The position numbers and the translations under genes were made by a program. A stretch of 47,731 nt of DNA from Lelliottia sp. WAP21 (GTDB taxonomy: Bacteria; Pseudomonadota; Gammaproteobacteria; Enterobacterales; Enterobacteriaceae). Numbering within the stretch: the stretch's first letter is position 1; every line of letters starts with the position of its first letter. The stretch is taken from contig NZ_JAIWPG020000020.1 of the NCBI RefSeq assembly GCF_020532665.2, positions 1 to 47,731 of the forward strand, read 5' to 3'. The notes beneath the pieces were generated by a model that made no database searches, had not been told where the DNA came from, and saw only the letters and a list, made by a program, of their open reading frames with translations. Shown here one piece after another: positions 13,549-20,875 of this stretch.

Positions 13549-14091
13549 ATGCATTCACTTGCGTATCAACACAATACCGGAATACACCCGGGAGCGATGA
13601 TAAACCTCGCTCAACCTAAGGCGGCGCCAGACCACGAAAAGATCCGCGATGCGGTCCGGGCATGGTCGTCGGCGCTGGACAATCAGGACGTCGTGTCGGC
13701 GCTGATCATCAACGAATACCGGGAGCAGGGCGGGACCGCCATCAGCTTCCCGGAAGACATCAGCCGGGCGCGCCAGAAGCTGTTTCGCTTCCTGGATAAC
13801 CGCTTCGACTCCGAGCAGTACCGCGAGAACGTGCGCCAGCTGACACCGGCAATCATGGCCGTGCTGCCGGTTGAGTATCGCACTCGTCTGATCGGTGCAG
13901 ATTGCAAAATGTCCCGCCTGGCTGAAGCCGAGAAAGAACTCGCTGAGGCTAAACAGGCCGTTCTGTTGGACGCTCCAGAGCATCAGAAGCTGAAAGAGGT
14001 AAGCGAGGGTATAGCGTCGCTGTTCCGCCTCATGCCGGAGCAGGTAGGGCCGTTGATGACGATGGTCACGTCGATGCTCGGCGTCATGTAA
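13549..14091 (+). CDS. YdaT-like protein in the cII position
   Basis: This 180-residue protein sits directly after cro. The core at residues 24-120 (HEKIRDAVRAWSSAL...ISRARQKLFRFLDN...LTPAIMAVLPVEYRTRLI) has the plan I remember from Rac prophage YdaT: an N-terminal helical unit, an AxxxQKxFRxxD helix and a final ALLPxE segment. YdaT was first called a toxin and later reported as a CII-like activator in a cryptic prophage. The C-terminal third is helical and may oligomerise. AGGAA is six bases before the chosen ATG. A later ATG (13597) is poorly placed and sits in a GAGCGA/TCGCTC hairpin. No CII homologue is present. Confidence 0.6.
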   Translation: MHSLAYQHNTGIHPGAMINLAQPKAAPDHEKIRDAVRAWSSALDNQDVVSALIINEYREQGGTAISFPEDISRARQKLFRFLDNRFDSEQYRENVRQLTPAIMAVLPVEYRTRLIGADCKMSRLAEAEKELAEAKQAVLLDAPEHQKLKEVSEGIASLFRLMPEQVGPLMTMVTSMLGVM

Positions 14092-14103
14092 CCGGAGAAG
14101 ACC

Positions 14104-14361
14104 ATGAACCACATCGAATTTATCGAGAAGCATGTGCGCGATGAACTGATTAAACAGGGATTCCCCGTAGCGGTGGCTCAGGGGGGGGCATTTCAGGCCG
14201 TCGATATGTACAAGCGCATGTCACAGGCCAGTCGTAAGGGGAGGATTTTCGATGACGTGTTACGACACGCAAAGCTCTGGGCGGAGAAGCAGCAGGTCCC
14301 GTCAGACAAGTTCGAAAAGAAGCGCGTTAATCGTGTGCAGCAGCAGCCAGGTCTGCTCTGA
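14104..14361 (+). CDS. Hypothetical right-operon protein
   Basis: This is an 85-residue, basic, helical protein (MNHIEFIEKHVRDELIKQGFPVAVAQGGAFQAVDMYKRM and a basic tail). Similar proteins occur between the regulator and replication genes of enterophages, as I recall. CGGAGAAG precedes the ATG. It is followed by two strong hairpins. Function unknown. Confidence 0.7.
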   Translation: MNHIEFIEKHVRDELIKQGFPVAVAQGGAFQAVDMYKRMSQASRKGRIFDDVLRHAKLWAEKQQVPSDKFEKKRVNRVQQQPGLL

Positions 14362-14367
14362 AAAGGC

Positions 14368-14422
14368 GAAAGCCGTGGTGCGCGAACACCAACGGCTTTC
14401 AGGTGCAATTACGGCAGTAATT
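14368..14422. other. Tandem inverted repeats upstream of the O-like gene
   Basis: GAAAGCCGT-GGTG (14368-14380) pairs with CACC-A-ACGGCTTTC (14387-14400) around CGCGAA, a 13-bp stem with one bulge. AATTAC (14407-14412) then pairs with GTAATT (14417-14422). Read leftward, the first hairpin is followed by GCCTTTTC, so it could end an oop-like antisense RNA. Read rightward it has no T-run and could be an mRNA structure. Confidence 0.5.
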
Positions 14423-14477
14423 ACGAGGTCATTATGACAAAGAGTAATCCAAAACACCAGGCGCGGGAGTCATAGCC

Positions 14478-15500
14478 ATGTCGAACGTCGCCTATGCAAA
14501 CTTTTCGGCACATTCTGCCGTCAGGAGCAACCGGATGGAGAACCAGAAAACCGGATTCATCCCGTTGTACCGGAGTGTTCTGAAGCAAACCTGGTCGAAG
14601 GACGTCTTCCTGCGAACGCTGTGGGAAAATCTGCTGCTGTGTGCTGCCCGTCAGCCTTACACGGCAAACTTCAAGGGGCGCCAATGGCCGCTGCAAACCG
14701 GACAACTGGTAACAACATCGGCCGATCTCGGGCTGAATTTATGCGACAGGGAAGGCAAACCATGCAGTCGCCACGCCGTCGACAGGATGCTTGATTTTTT
14801 CGAGCGTGAAGGGATGATTTCTCGCTCAGGAGAAAAGCGAAAAGGCTCTGTGATAACCATCACAAATTACGCTGAATATGCTCAAAAAATGGACGATTTA
14901 CCCGAGCGTTTCACCGCGCAAATCTCCGAGCTTAATGCCGAGCATGGCAAAACCAATAATGGCGCGGCTTCTGATGGCGATGCCGCGCATTACGACGCGC
15001 ATTTATCCGAGCGTTTCACCGAGAATCATGAACAACAATGTAATAACAACAATAAAAAAATTAAAAGATCTTCGTCCGAGAATTCTGACGAATCCTCCGA
15101 CGCACGTCTGAAGAAATTTTTATCAGCTCATCCTGACGCTGCGGTCTACACGCCATCCGGTGCGAAGTGGGGATCGGCTGAAGACCTCAAAACCGCCCAG
15201 TGGATATCTGCCAGGGTGAAGCAGATTAACCCAACCTGCAAAGCCCCGGACATGACCACCTGGTCTAACACCGTTCGCCTGATGCGCCAGATAGACAACC
15301 GGTCTCACCAGGACATCTGCGCGCTGTATGACTGGGCCAGCAAGCACCACTTCTGGCAGACCAACATCCTGAGCCCTGAAAGCCTGCGCAAGCAGTGGGA
15401 CAAGTTGACAATGCAGCGCAGCGCTGGTGGTGAGCAGCGAGGCGGAAAACCGGATCTGGACTTCAACAACACTGACTGGGCCTATGGGGTGATCCGATGA
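14478..15500 (+). CDS. O-like replication initiator
   Basis: This is a 340-residue protein with an N-terminal winged-helix-type domain (residues 20-135, TGFIPLYRSVL...HAVDRMLDFFEREGMISRS). A low-complexity Asn/Ser/Glu linker (about 140-205) follows, then a C-terminal domain with YTPSGAKWGSAEDLKTAQWI and NILSPESLRKQWDKL, as in lambda O-type primosome organisers. The linker DNA holds repeats and an AT-rich tract that look like the origin, as in lambda. Its stop overlaps the P-like gene start (ATGA). It should bind origin iterons and recruit P with DnaB. Confidence 0.85.
   Translation: MSNVAYANFSAHSAVRSNRMENQKTGFIPLYRSVLKQTWSKDVFLRTLWENLLLCAARQPYTANFKGRQWPLQTGQLVTTSADLGLNLCDREGKPCSRHAVDRMLDFFEREGMISRSGEKRKGSVITITNYAEYAQKMDDLPERFTAQISELNAEHGKTNNGAASDGDAAHYDAHLSERFTENHEQQCNNNNKKIKRSSSENSDESSDARLKKFLSAHPDAAVYTPSGAKWGSAEDLKTAQWISARVKQINPTCKAPDMTTWSNTVRLMRQIDNRSHQDICALYDWASKHHFWQTNILSPESLRKQWDKLTMQRSAGGEQRGGKPDLDFNNTDWAYGVIR
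14896..15068. other. Putative replication origin (iterons and AT-rich tract)
   Basis: A 21-base direct repeat with one mismatch (core CCGAGCGTTTCACCG) occurs at 14896-14916 and 15001-15021. Shorter CCGAG units lie between and after them (14926, 14938). Immediately after comes an AT-rich stretch (15029-15068) suited to unwinding. This matches lambda, where iterons and an AT-rich region lie inside the O gene. Confidence 0.55.
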
Positions 15501-16186
15501 AATCTCTTGCAGAGCAGATGCGTAACCACGATCGCGAGCAGATGAGCCGCATGGCCCATAACCTGCCAGAGCAGTATCAGGAGCGTGCGCCTGTAGAGCA
15601 GGTGGCTCAGGTATTCAACAAGCTGTTCAACGAGCTGCGCGCGGCGTTCCCGGCCAGCATGGCGAACTTCCGCACCCAGGACGACCTGAACGAATTCCGC
15701 CGTCAGTGGCTGCTGGCGTTTCAGGAGAACGGGATCCACTCAATGGCCCAAGTCGATGCCGGTATGCGGATCGCCCGCCGCCAGGAGCGTCCATTCCTGC
15801 CGTCGCCGGGCCAGTTCGTCGCCTGGTGCAAACAGAGTGGCGGCGCGTTGGGCATCACCGTTGACAAGGTGATCGCCGAATACTGGGACTGGCGTAACCG
15901 TTCGTTCGAATTTACCTCCAGCGAGCAATTTCCCTGGTCTCAGCCGGTCATGTACCACATCTGCGTCGAGCTGCGCCATCGCAGCACAGAGCGCCAGTTA
16001 ACGCATGGTGAGCTGGCACGCGAGGCGGGAGAACTGCTGGATATGTGGGAGAAGCGTGTCACTGAGGGTAAGCCAGTGCCTCCGGTACGCCGGGCAATAG
16101 CAGCACCGGCTGCCGAGCACGGGCCGACTCCGATCCAGTTGCTTCAGGCCAAGTACAACCGCAACAAGTCGAACGGGATGGTGTGA
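15497..16186 (+). CDS. P: Replication protein P
   Basis: This 229-residue protein aligns by eye with lambda P (QMRNHDREQMSRMAHNLPEQY, FPASMANFRTQDDLNEFRRQW, AGMRIARRQERPFLPSPGQF). P captures host DnaB helicase and delivers it to the O-bound origin. The N-terminal two thirds are well conserved, and the C-terminal third diverges. It overlaps the O-like stop by four bases. Confidence 0.95.
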   Translation: MKSLAEQMRNHDREQMSRMAHNLPEQYQERAPVEQVAQVFNKLFNELRAAFPASMANFRTQDDLNEFRRQWLLAFQENGIHSMAQVDAGMRIARRQERPFLPSPGQFVAWCKQSGGALGITVDKVIAEYWDWRNRSFEFTSSEQFPWSQPVMYHICVELRHRSTERQLTHGELAREAGELLDMWEKRVTEGKPVPPVRRAIAAPAAEHGPTPIQLLQAKYNRNKSNGMV

Positions 16187-16187
16187 G

Positions 16188-16352
16188 ATGACCATAACAA
16201 TTCGTGAGCAGGTGCTGGCAGCCCTGCGCAATAACCCAGGGCTGAACAACGCCAAACTTCAGGGTGCACCCGCAGAGCTTCAGGAATACCGGAAAGCGGC
16301 ACAACCGATTTCCGACCAGAGTACAGGGAATGAAAACGCTGCTGCAAAATGA
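16188..16352 (+). CDS. 54-residue hypothetical protein in the ren position
   Basis: A short protein (MTITIREQVLAALRNNPGLNNAKL then polar) begins right after the P stop, with overlapping GTGTGAGATG spacing. Its first 25 residues resemble a winged-helix half domain (EQVLAALRNNPGLNNAKL), with no second half. It may be a truncated Ren-like or regulatory protein. It precedes an AT-rich accessory gene. Confidence 0.6.
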   Translation: MTITIREQVLAALRNNPGLNNAKLQGAPAELQEYRKAAQPISDQSTGNENAAAK

Positions 16353-16505
16353 TCACCATAGCCAGTTTAGTTAGAAATGTAGTATCAATGACTTATTTGT
16401 AAGAAGTTGAAGTTTTAAAAGTTTAGACAATACTGTTTTCTGGAGATCACCTCCTTAAAAACTACACACAGCACATTTCATAAAATACTGATAAGAGGGC
16501 GCTCT

Positions 16506-16955
16506 ATGCCGAGTATGAAGGATCGTGTTGATAAAATTAATTGGAAAATGATGTATGACCCTAAGAAGGTTACAGAAATCATTTCCAGCAAATCAATAAC
16601 TAATTGGGCAAAATTACATCCCTTAACGGTAATCCCTAACCGTATTGATAAATCTTTAATCCCGATAGATTTTAAAATGTTTAGGTTGCTTTCTGTTACC
16701 TCAGTCGCTCCGGGCGTGAAGGTAGTACCACATTCCCATGATGAGCCTGTATTTCGGTTTTTCTTGAAAGGGTCCGTTTTATTAAATGGGGTAAAATATG
16801 AAGAAGGGGATTGGATACTTATTCCTGAAGGTGTGGAGTATGAATTGACAACTGAGGATGGATATACAGCTTTGGTTGATTACGGTGTTCAGTGCGGCGC
16901 ACCTCATAATGGAGATGTTCTCTCTCCCCTACGAAGTAAGCCTGAGCATGATTAG
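16506..16955 (+). CDS. Cupin-domain accessory protein
   Basis: This is a 149-residue protein with a single cupin barrel at about residues 70-130. Motif 1 is PGVKVVPHSHDEPVFRFFLKG and motif 2 is GDWILIPEGVEYEL. The HxH pair is kept, but the usual motif-1 glutamate is a phenylalanine and the motif-2 histidine is a tyrosine, so it may bind a ligand without normal metal catalysis. The gene is clearly AT-richer than its neighbours, has a 150-base AT-rich upstream region and is closed by a strong terminator at 17053: an added single-gene cargo unit. Substrate unknown. Confidence 0.8.
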   Translation: MPSMKDRVDKINWKMMYDPKKVTEIISSKSITNWAKLHPLTVIPNRIDKSLIPIDFKMFRLLSVTSVAPGVKVVPHSHDEPVFRFFLKGSVLLNGVKYEEGDWILIPEGVEYELTTEDGYTALVDYGVQCGAPHNGDVLSPLRSKPEHD

Positions 16956-17052
16956 CTGAAACGTTAGCCATTCTCTATAATATTAGTTTGTAATCGCGGT
17001 ATGGTCAGAAGATGTTCAGGACTATACGCCGCTTGATATTATCTCACCTATA

Positions 17053-17074
17053 AACCCGCTTCGGCGGGTTTTTT
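17053..17074 (+). terminator. Intrinsic terminator after the cupin gene
   Basis: AACCCGC and GCGGGTT pair around TTCG, followed by a run of T. It closes the cupin unit and lies inside the right operon, so P-to-nin transcription must read through it. Confidence 0.85.
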
Positions 17075-17112
17075 GTTATAAAATTTCCATGAATTCTTTG
17101 CCCGGTACCGAT

Positions 17113-17361
17113 ATGTCAGACTTCAACATAGCAGCCAAAAGCCAGGACGAACGCGACAAGGTCAACGTAGACCTTGCCGCCAGCGGTGTAGCGTTTAAAG
17201 AGCGCCTTAACATGCCGGTTATCGCTGAGGTGGTGATGCGCGAGCAGCCAGAACATTTGCGGGATTACTTCCTTGAGCGCCTGAAGTTTTATCGTGAGAA
17301 GTCGATAACTTTACCGAAAGGTAGCGATCCCGATTATTTAAACAAGGAGGAAGTGAAATGA
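17113..17361 (+). CDS. Hypothetical nin-region protein
   Basis: This 82-residue, acidic, helical protein begins [20 protein letters not shown] and has [30 protein letters not shown] recall near copies in other enterophages starting at the same MSD. An in-frame ATG at 17089 would add eight residues, and neither start has a convincing ribosome site. It overlaps the next gene by four bases. Function unknown. Confidence 0.7.
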   Translation: MSDFNIAAKSQDERDKVNVDLAASGVAFKERLNMPVIAEVVMREQPEHLRDYFLERLKFYREKSITLPKGSDPDYLNKEEVK

Positions 17362-17600
17362 GTTTTGATTGCCTTTTATTCGGAGCTGGACACAAGGGCA
17401 CCCCGATCACTATTGATGGTGATTTTGTTGTAAGAATTATGGCTCCTGTTGCAGGGACTACTAAAAAAGTACCATTTGACGTTAAAAAACACCTGATCGG
17501 AGGCTTTAACTATGCTGTAGCTGAGCATCCGCCTGTAAACTTAACACCTGAAATCGTTGACGCGGCTATTACTGCATCTGGAATTCAGCCGCTCGATTGA
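17358..17600 (+). CDS. Hypothetical nin-region protein
   Basis: This 80-residue protein begins [27 protein letters not shown] and looks like a small beta-rich fold with a helical C-terminus. AAGGAGG precedes the ATG, and the start overlaps the upstream stop (ATGA). It belongs to the right early operon. Function unknown. Confidence 0.72.
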   Translation: MSFDCLLFGAGHKGTPITIDGDFVVRIMAPVAGTTKKVPFDVKKHLIGGFNYAVAEHPPVNLTPEIVDAAITASGIQPLD

Positions 17601-17633
17601 ATTGATTTTCCATAATCAACCCGCCATAATCAT

Positions 17634-17662
17634 GTCATCGGAGCCTGAACAACTCCGGTGAC
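17634..17662 (+). other. RNA hairpin before the ninB unit
   Basis: GTCATCGGAG pairs with CTCCGGTGAC (10 bp, one G-U) around a 9-base loop. No T-run follows. It lies 25 bases before a small leader frame and could be a transcript-stabilising or regulatory structure. Confidence 0.45.
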
Positions 17663-17686
17663 TTCTGCGCATTTAAGGGGACTTAA

Positions 17687-17782
17687 ATGCGACCACAATA
17701 TGAACTCCTCACCTTGTCACAGATGCAGAAATGCACCTGCGATTTTCTGCATTCTGCGTTACCTCTCGGAGGTGGCGCGTGA
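17687..17782 (+). CDS. 31-residue peptide coupled to ninB
   Basis: AAGGGG precedes an ATG opening MRPQYELLTLSQMQKCTCDF and a glycine-rich end. Its TGA overlaps the ninB GTG start (GTGA), so it is likely a leader that couples translation of ninB. Function unknown. Confidence 0.5.
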   Translation: MRPQYELLTLSQMQKCTCDFLHSALPLGGGA

Positions 17783-18228
17783 AGCAGCAATTCCACCTCG
17801 TCAGCGACGCCATCAAGCAAAACGCTATCAACTTCATCCGGGGACTACCGGTGGACGCCAAGCGCCCGTTAGTTCTCGATATCAAGGAGATGACCCGCAC
17901 CCTCGATCAGAACAAAAAAATGTGGCCACTACTCAAAGACCTTTCCGACCAGGTAACGTGGTTTGGCAATACGTACGATTCTGACGACTGGAAAGACCTG
18001 ATCACCGCAATGGTAGCCAAATCCAAAAAGCAAGAGCAGCGCATGGCCCCGGGGCTCGATGGTGGTGTTGTGATGTTCGGCCAGCGAACCAGCAAAATGA
18101 CCGTCCGCCAGATGGTTGAAGTCATTGAGGCTATCTACTGGTTCGGCACTCAGCATAACGTCAAGTTCAGCGAAAAATCACGCCTCGAAATTGAATGGGC
18201 AAAACGCTGGGGTGAGCGCAATGAGTAG
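17779..18228 (+). CDS. ninB: NinB recombination protein
   Basis: This 149-residue protein is close to the length of lambda NinB (146). The segments FHLVSDAIKQNAINFI, LDQNKKMWPLLKDLSDQVTW and ERQ-type QRTSKMTVRQMVEVIEAIYWFG are typical. NinB binds single-stranded DNA and, with NinG, can replace RecF, RecO and RecR functions in phage recombination. The GTG start is set by homology and by CGGAGG upstream. It overlaps ninE by eight bases. Confidence 0.92.
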   Translation: MKQQFHLVSDAIKQNAINFIRGLPVDAKRPLVLDIKEMTRTLDQNKKMWPLLKDLSDQVTWFGNTYDSDDWKDLITAMVAKSKKQEQRMAPGLDGGVVMFGQRTSKMTVRQMVEVIEAIYWFGTQHNVKFSEKSRLEIEWAKRWGERNE

Positions 18229-18391
18229 CCCACTTTCCCGCGTCATCACCAACGAAATCTTCCGCGTTCCGGTGCGCCGCAAGCGTAAGGCCGCGGTTAA
18301 GCCGTCCGATATCCCGACACTGAAGGGCTACACCGCCAGCCTGGTGGATCAGAAATGGCTGCGTCTCGCGGCACGGAGGAACCATGCGTAA
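18221..18391 (+). CDS. ninE: NinE-like protein
   Basis: This is a 56-residue basic protein (PVRRKRKAAVKPSDIPTLKGY then TASLVDQKWLRLAARR). The K/R-rich N-terminus followed by xSDIxTxxYTAxLxDxxWLRxxAR matches lambda NinE. Its role is unknown. It overlaps both ninB and ninG by eight bases, which supports coupled translation. Confidence 0.8.
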   Translation: MSSPLSRVITNEIFRVPVRRKRKAAVKPSDIPTLKGYTASLVDQKWLRLAARRNHA

Positions 18392-19025
18392 ACCATCCCG
18401 CCGTAAGTGCAAGGTGTGCGGTGAATACTTCGTGCCGAAATTCCACGACATCCGGATCCGCTGGTGCTGCCCGGAGCACGGCGCAATCCTCGCTATGCAA
18501 GAGCGAGAAAAGGAGAAGGTGAAAGCCGCGGCTAAGCGTATCAAGGAGCAGAAGGAAGCCGAAAAAGCCGGGCGCAAACGTCGCAAGGAGCGACTGGCAG
18601 AACTGCGGCCCGCCGGTTACTACAAGGCGCAGGCTCAGCAGGCATTTAACGCCTACATCCGCGCGCGTGATGCTGATTTGCCATGCATCAGCTGCGGAGA
18701 GACCAACCCGCCCGATCTGCACGGCGGCCAGTGGGACTGTGGCCATTTCAAATCTGTAGGTGCAAACCCTGAACTTCGCTTTGAAGAACGCAACGCCCAT
18801 AAGCAGTGTAAATCCTGCAATGCCGGAGCTGGCAAGTACACCGCTAAAGAGGCTACTGTCGCGCAGCAATACGAAACTGGCCTGGTCGCTCGCTACGGCC
18901 AGGAATACGTCGACTGGCTCAACGGCCCCCACGAAATGACCAACTACCGCCGGGAAGACTTCATCAGGATCCGCGATGAGTACCGCGCAAAGCTCAAAGC
19001 ACTGAAACAGCGGGAGGCAGCATGA
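18384..19025 (+). CDS. ninG: NinG (Rap) Holliday-junction endonuclease
   Basis: This is a 213-residue protein with an N-terminal CKVCGEYF/CCPEH zinc element, a basic coiled coil (residues 30-75), and a C-terminal CISCGE...CGHFKSVGANPELRFEERNAHKQCKSCN region with the histidine-and-cysteine pattern of the HNH-like NinG core. NinG resolves recombination intermediates in phage crosses. It overlaps the next small frame as ATGA. Confidence 0.95.
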   Translation: MRKPSRRKCKVCGEYFVPKFHDIRIRWCCPEHGAILAMQEREKEKVKAAAKRIKEQKEAEKAGRKRRKERLAELRPAGYYKAQAQQAFNAYIRARDADLPCISCGETNPPDLHGGQWDCGHFKSVGANPELRFEERNAHKQCKSCNAGAGKYTAKEATVAQQYETGLVARYGQEYVDWLNGPHEMTNYRREDFIRIRDEYRAKLKALKQREAA

Positions 19026-19138
19026 ACTATGCCGACTTCCTCCGGTACCAGGAAGAAAGCGTTAAGCGTGCCAGCCTGTCGCCAGTAGCAAAGCACAGCC
19101 AGACCAAAACCAATCAGCCACAGAAGGAAGCCGCATGA
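19022..19138 (+). CDS. 38-residue nin-region peptide
   Basis: A short frame (MNYADFLRYQEESVKRASLS then polar) is coupled at both ends by ATGA overlaps, to ninG before it and to Q after it. I remember similar short proteins just before Q in other lambdoid phages. Function unknown. Confidence 0.6.
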   Translation: MNYADFLRYQEESVKRASLSPVAKHSQTKTNQPQKEAA

Positions 19139-19824
19139 ACAGTCAGCAACTGGAATACGTACGTCAGCAGCTTATTGTGGCGACCGCAGATCTGAGCGGG
19201 GCGACGAAAGGACAGCTGGTGGCCTTCGCCGAGAACGCGCAATTCACAGCAACGGCGCGCAGCCGGGGCCGGAAAAAAGTATTCGACAAGGATAAGCAGC
19301 GCATGGTTAACCCGGACGGCCCGCCAATGAGCGGTAGCCAGTCCCGAGCCAAGGGCTCATCCATCGCGCTGGTGGGACCGGTTGAGTTCGGTACCGCATC
19401 GTGGCGCCGCGCTGTCCTGTCGCTGGAAGAGCACCAGAAAGCCTGGCTACTCTGGAACTACAGCGAGAACATCCGCTTCGAGTACCAGGTGGTGATCACT
19501 CAGTGGGCGTGGGCAGAGTTCCGGGAGCAACTCGGTGCGAAGAAGGTTGCAGGCAAGACGATGGAACGCCTTAAAAAACTTATATGGCTGGCGGCGCAGG
19601 ACGTTAAGGCTGAACTGGCAGGGAAAGACGCTTACGAATACCAGAAGCTTGCGGAGCTGGTAGGCGTAACGCCAAAGAACTGGTCAGAGACATTTACCGA
19701 TCGCTGGGTTGAAATGAAACGCATCTATGGTCGCTTGGATAGCGGCGCTTTATTGCAGGTAACGCGATCACGTTCACAACAAAAGGCGACAAATTCGCAG
19801 CTAAGTATTGCAAAACTGGATTGA
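19135..19824 (+). CDS. Q: Antitermination protein Q (Phage_antitermQ type)
   Basis: This is a 229-residue protein of the non-lambda Q family. It begins MNSQQLEYVRQQLIVATADLSGATKGQL, with the conserved SGATKGQL, a GSQSRAKG linker and a C-terminal helical domain (WAWAEFREQLGAKKVAGKTMERLKKLIWLAA). It would load onto RNA polymerase paused at the late promoter and let it pass the terminator just downstream, turning on lysis and virion genes. It is the last gene of the right early operon. Confidence 0.9.
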   Translation: MNSQQLEYVRQQLIVATADLSGATKGQLVAFAENAQFTATARSRGRKKVFDKDKQRMVNPDGPPMSGSQSRAKGSSIALVGPVEFGTASWRRAVLSLEEHQKAWLLWNYSENIRFEYQVVITQWAWAEFREQLGAKKVAGKTMERLKKLIWLAAQDVKAELAGKDAYEYQKLAELVGVTPKNWSETFTDRWVEMKRIYGRLDSGALLQVTRSRSQQKATNSQLSIAKLD

Positions 19825-19885
19825 AAGGGCTATATTTCGTGTAAATCAGATATGCTGCCAAAAATATATCGGCGGCAAAGAATAA

Positions 19886-19913
19886 AAAGCCCGAGGTTAA
19901 CGCCTTGGGCTTT
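19886..19913 (+). terminator. Late-leader terminator after Q
   Basis: AAAGCCCGAGG pairs with CCTTGGGCTTT (11 bp, one G-T pair) around TTAACG. It lies 60 bases after the Q stop and before the tRNA and lysis genes, where a Q-dependent tR' terminator is expected. The late promoter should lie in 19820-19885, but I could not fix its hexamers. Confidence 0.7.
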
Positions 19914-19922
19914 GTCGTTTCT

Positions 19923-19997
19923 GGGTCAGAAGCACAGAGGTTGTGCGTTCGGCTGTTAACCGAATGGTCGAAGGTTCGAATCCTTCCTGTCCCGCCA
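19923..19997 (+). tRNA. tRNA-Asn (GTT), slightly degenerate
   Basis: A full cloverleaf can be drawn. Acceptor GGGTCAG pairs with CTGTCCC (one T-T mismatch), D arm GCAC/GTGC, anticodon arm TTCGG-CTGTTAA-CCGAA with anticodon GTT, a five-base variable loop, T arm GAAGG-TTCGAAT-CCTTC, discriminator G and an encoded CCA. Position 8 is A rather than the near-universal T. Phage tRNA genes between Q and the lysis genes are known in lambdoid phages. The mismatch and A8 raise the question of whether it is charged. Confidence 0.8.
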
Positions 19998-20052
19998 AAC
20001 CCAAGCCAGGGTATCTTCAGCCAAAGAGCTGACATTGCCACACCCTCATGTT

Positions 20053-20076
20053 CCCGGCCTGTCGCCGGGTTTTTTA
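20053..20076 (+). terminator. Terminator-like hairpin before the lysis genes
   Basis: CCCGGC pairs with GCCGGG around CTGTC, followed by seven T. It sits between the tRNA and holin. Q-modified polymerase would read through, while unmodified transcripts would stop. Confidence 0.8.
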
Positions 20077-20178
20077 TTCAGGCCGCAGACAATCAATTCC
20101 AGATGCCACGTAGCTATCGAGTCTGACGGCCTTTCCTACTACACGAACAGCACCCGCAAATAACGCGAGGTGAAGAGC

Positions 20179-20403
20179 ATGTATCGAATGGAAAAACTAA
20201 CCACTGGTGCAGCCTATGGCGCTTCTGCCGGTAGCATCCTTAACGGCATGCTTAACGCCTACAGTCCTGAGCAGTGGAACGCCATTGGCGTACTCGTAGG
20301 CATTGTCATTGCCGTGCTGACATACCTCACCAATCTCTATTTCAAGATCCGCGAAGACAATCGGCGTAACAGGAGCCACGATGAACCCGACACTCAGGAA
20401 TAA
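20179..20403 (+). CDS. Class II holin (P21 S type)
   Basis: This is a 74-residue inner-membrane protein with two hydrophobic helices (residues 8-28 and 35-55, with [21 protein letters not shown]) and a charged tail ([11 protein letters not shown]). It matches the P21 pinholin family. The first segment is weakly hydrophobic, as in SAR-type holin helices that flip out of the membrane. It depolarises the membrane and so releases the SAR endolysin encoded next. The start is the ATG after GAGGTGAAG; a GTG three codons earlier is the alternative. It overlaps the endolysin gene. Confidence 0.9.
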   Translation: MYRMEKLTTGAAYGASAGSILNGMLNAYSPEQWNAIGVLVGIVIAVLTYLTNLYFKIREDNRRNRSHDEPDTQE

Positions 20404-20875
20404 GCTGGTGGGTGCCATTGTTGGCGGATCCGGAGCAATCACCATTGCTGCAGTAATGCTGGGCAATGCGGATGGGCTGGAAGGGCGTCGATATTACGCT
20501 TATCAGGATGTGGTCGGCGTCTGGACTATTTGCGATGGGCACACCGGTGCCGACATTCGCCGCGGTCACCGCTACACCGACAAAGAGTGCGATAACCTGC
20601 TGAAGGCAGATCTGCGAAAGGTGGCAAACGCCATCGACCCGCTGATCAAGGTTCGAATCCCTGAACCTACCCGCGCCGCGCTTTACTCCTTCACCTATAA
20701 CGTTGGTTCCGGTGCATTCGCCAGCTCCACGCTGCTGAAGAAGCTGAACACTGGAGATGTGCCGGGTGCATGCAAAGAACTGCAGCGCTGGACGTATGCC
20801 GGTGGCAAGCAGTGGAAGGGGTTGATCACCCGACGCGATATTGAGCGCGAAGTTTGCGAGTGGGGTCAGAATTGA
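20381..20875 (+). CDS. SAR endolysin (R21-type lysozyme)
   Basis: This is a 164-residue muramidase. Residues 9-27 form a signal-anchor-release segment rich in Gly, Ala and Ile ([17 protein letters not shown]), which tethers the inactive enzyme until the holin triggers. The catalytic region begins [20 protein letters not shown] with the glutamate at position 34, followed by DGHTG, as in P21 and P1 lysozymes. It cuts peptidoglycan. It overlaps the holin and Rz genes. Confidence 0.93.
   Translation: MNPTLRNKLVGAIVGGSGAITIAAVMLGNADGLEGRRYYAYQDVVGVWTICDGHTGADIRRGHRYTDKECDNLLKADLRKVANAIDPLIKVRIPEPTRAALYSFTYNVGSGAFASSTLLKKLNTGDVPGACKELQRWTYAGGKQWKGLITRRDIEREVCEWGQN

Noticed and set aside
13555..14133. 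Minus-strand frame opposite the YdaT-like gene
   Set aside because: The plus frame has a ribosome site and family resemblance; the minus product is His/Arg-rich with no motif and would run against the right operon.
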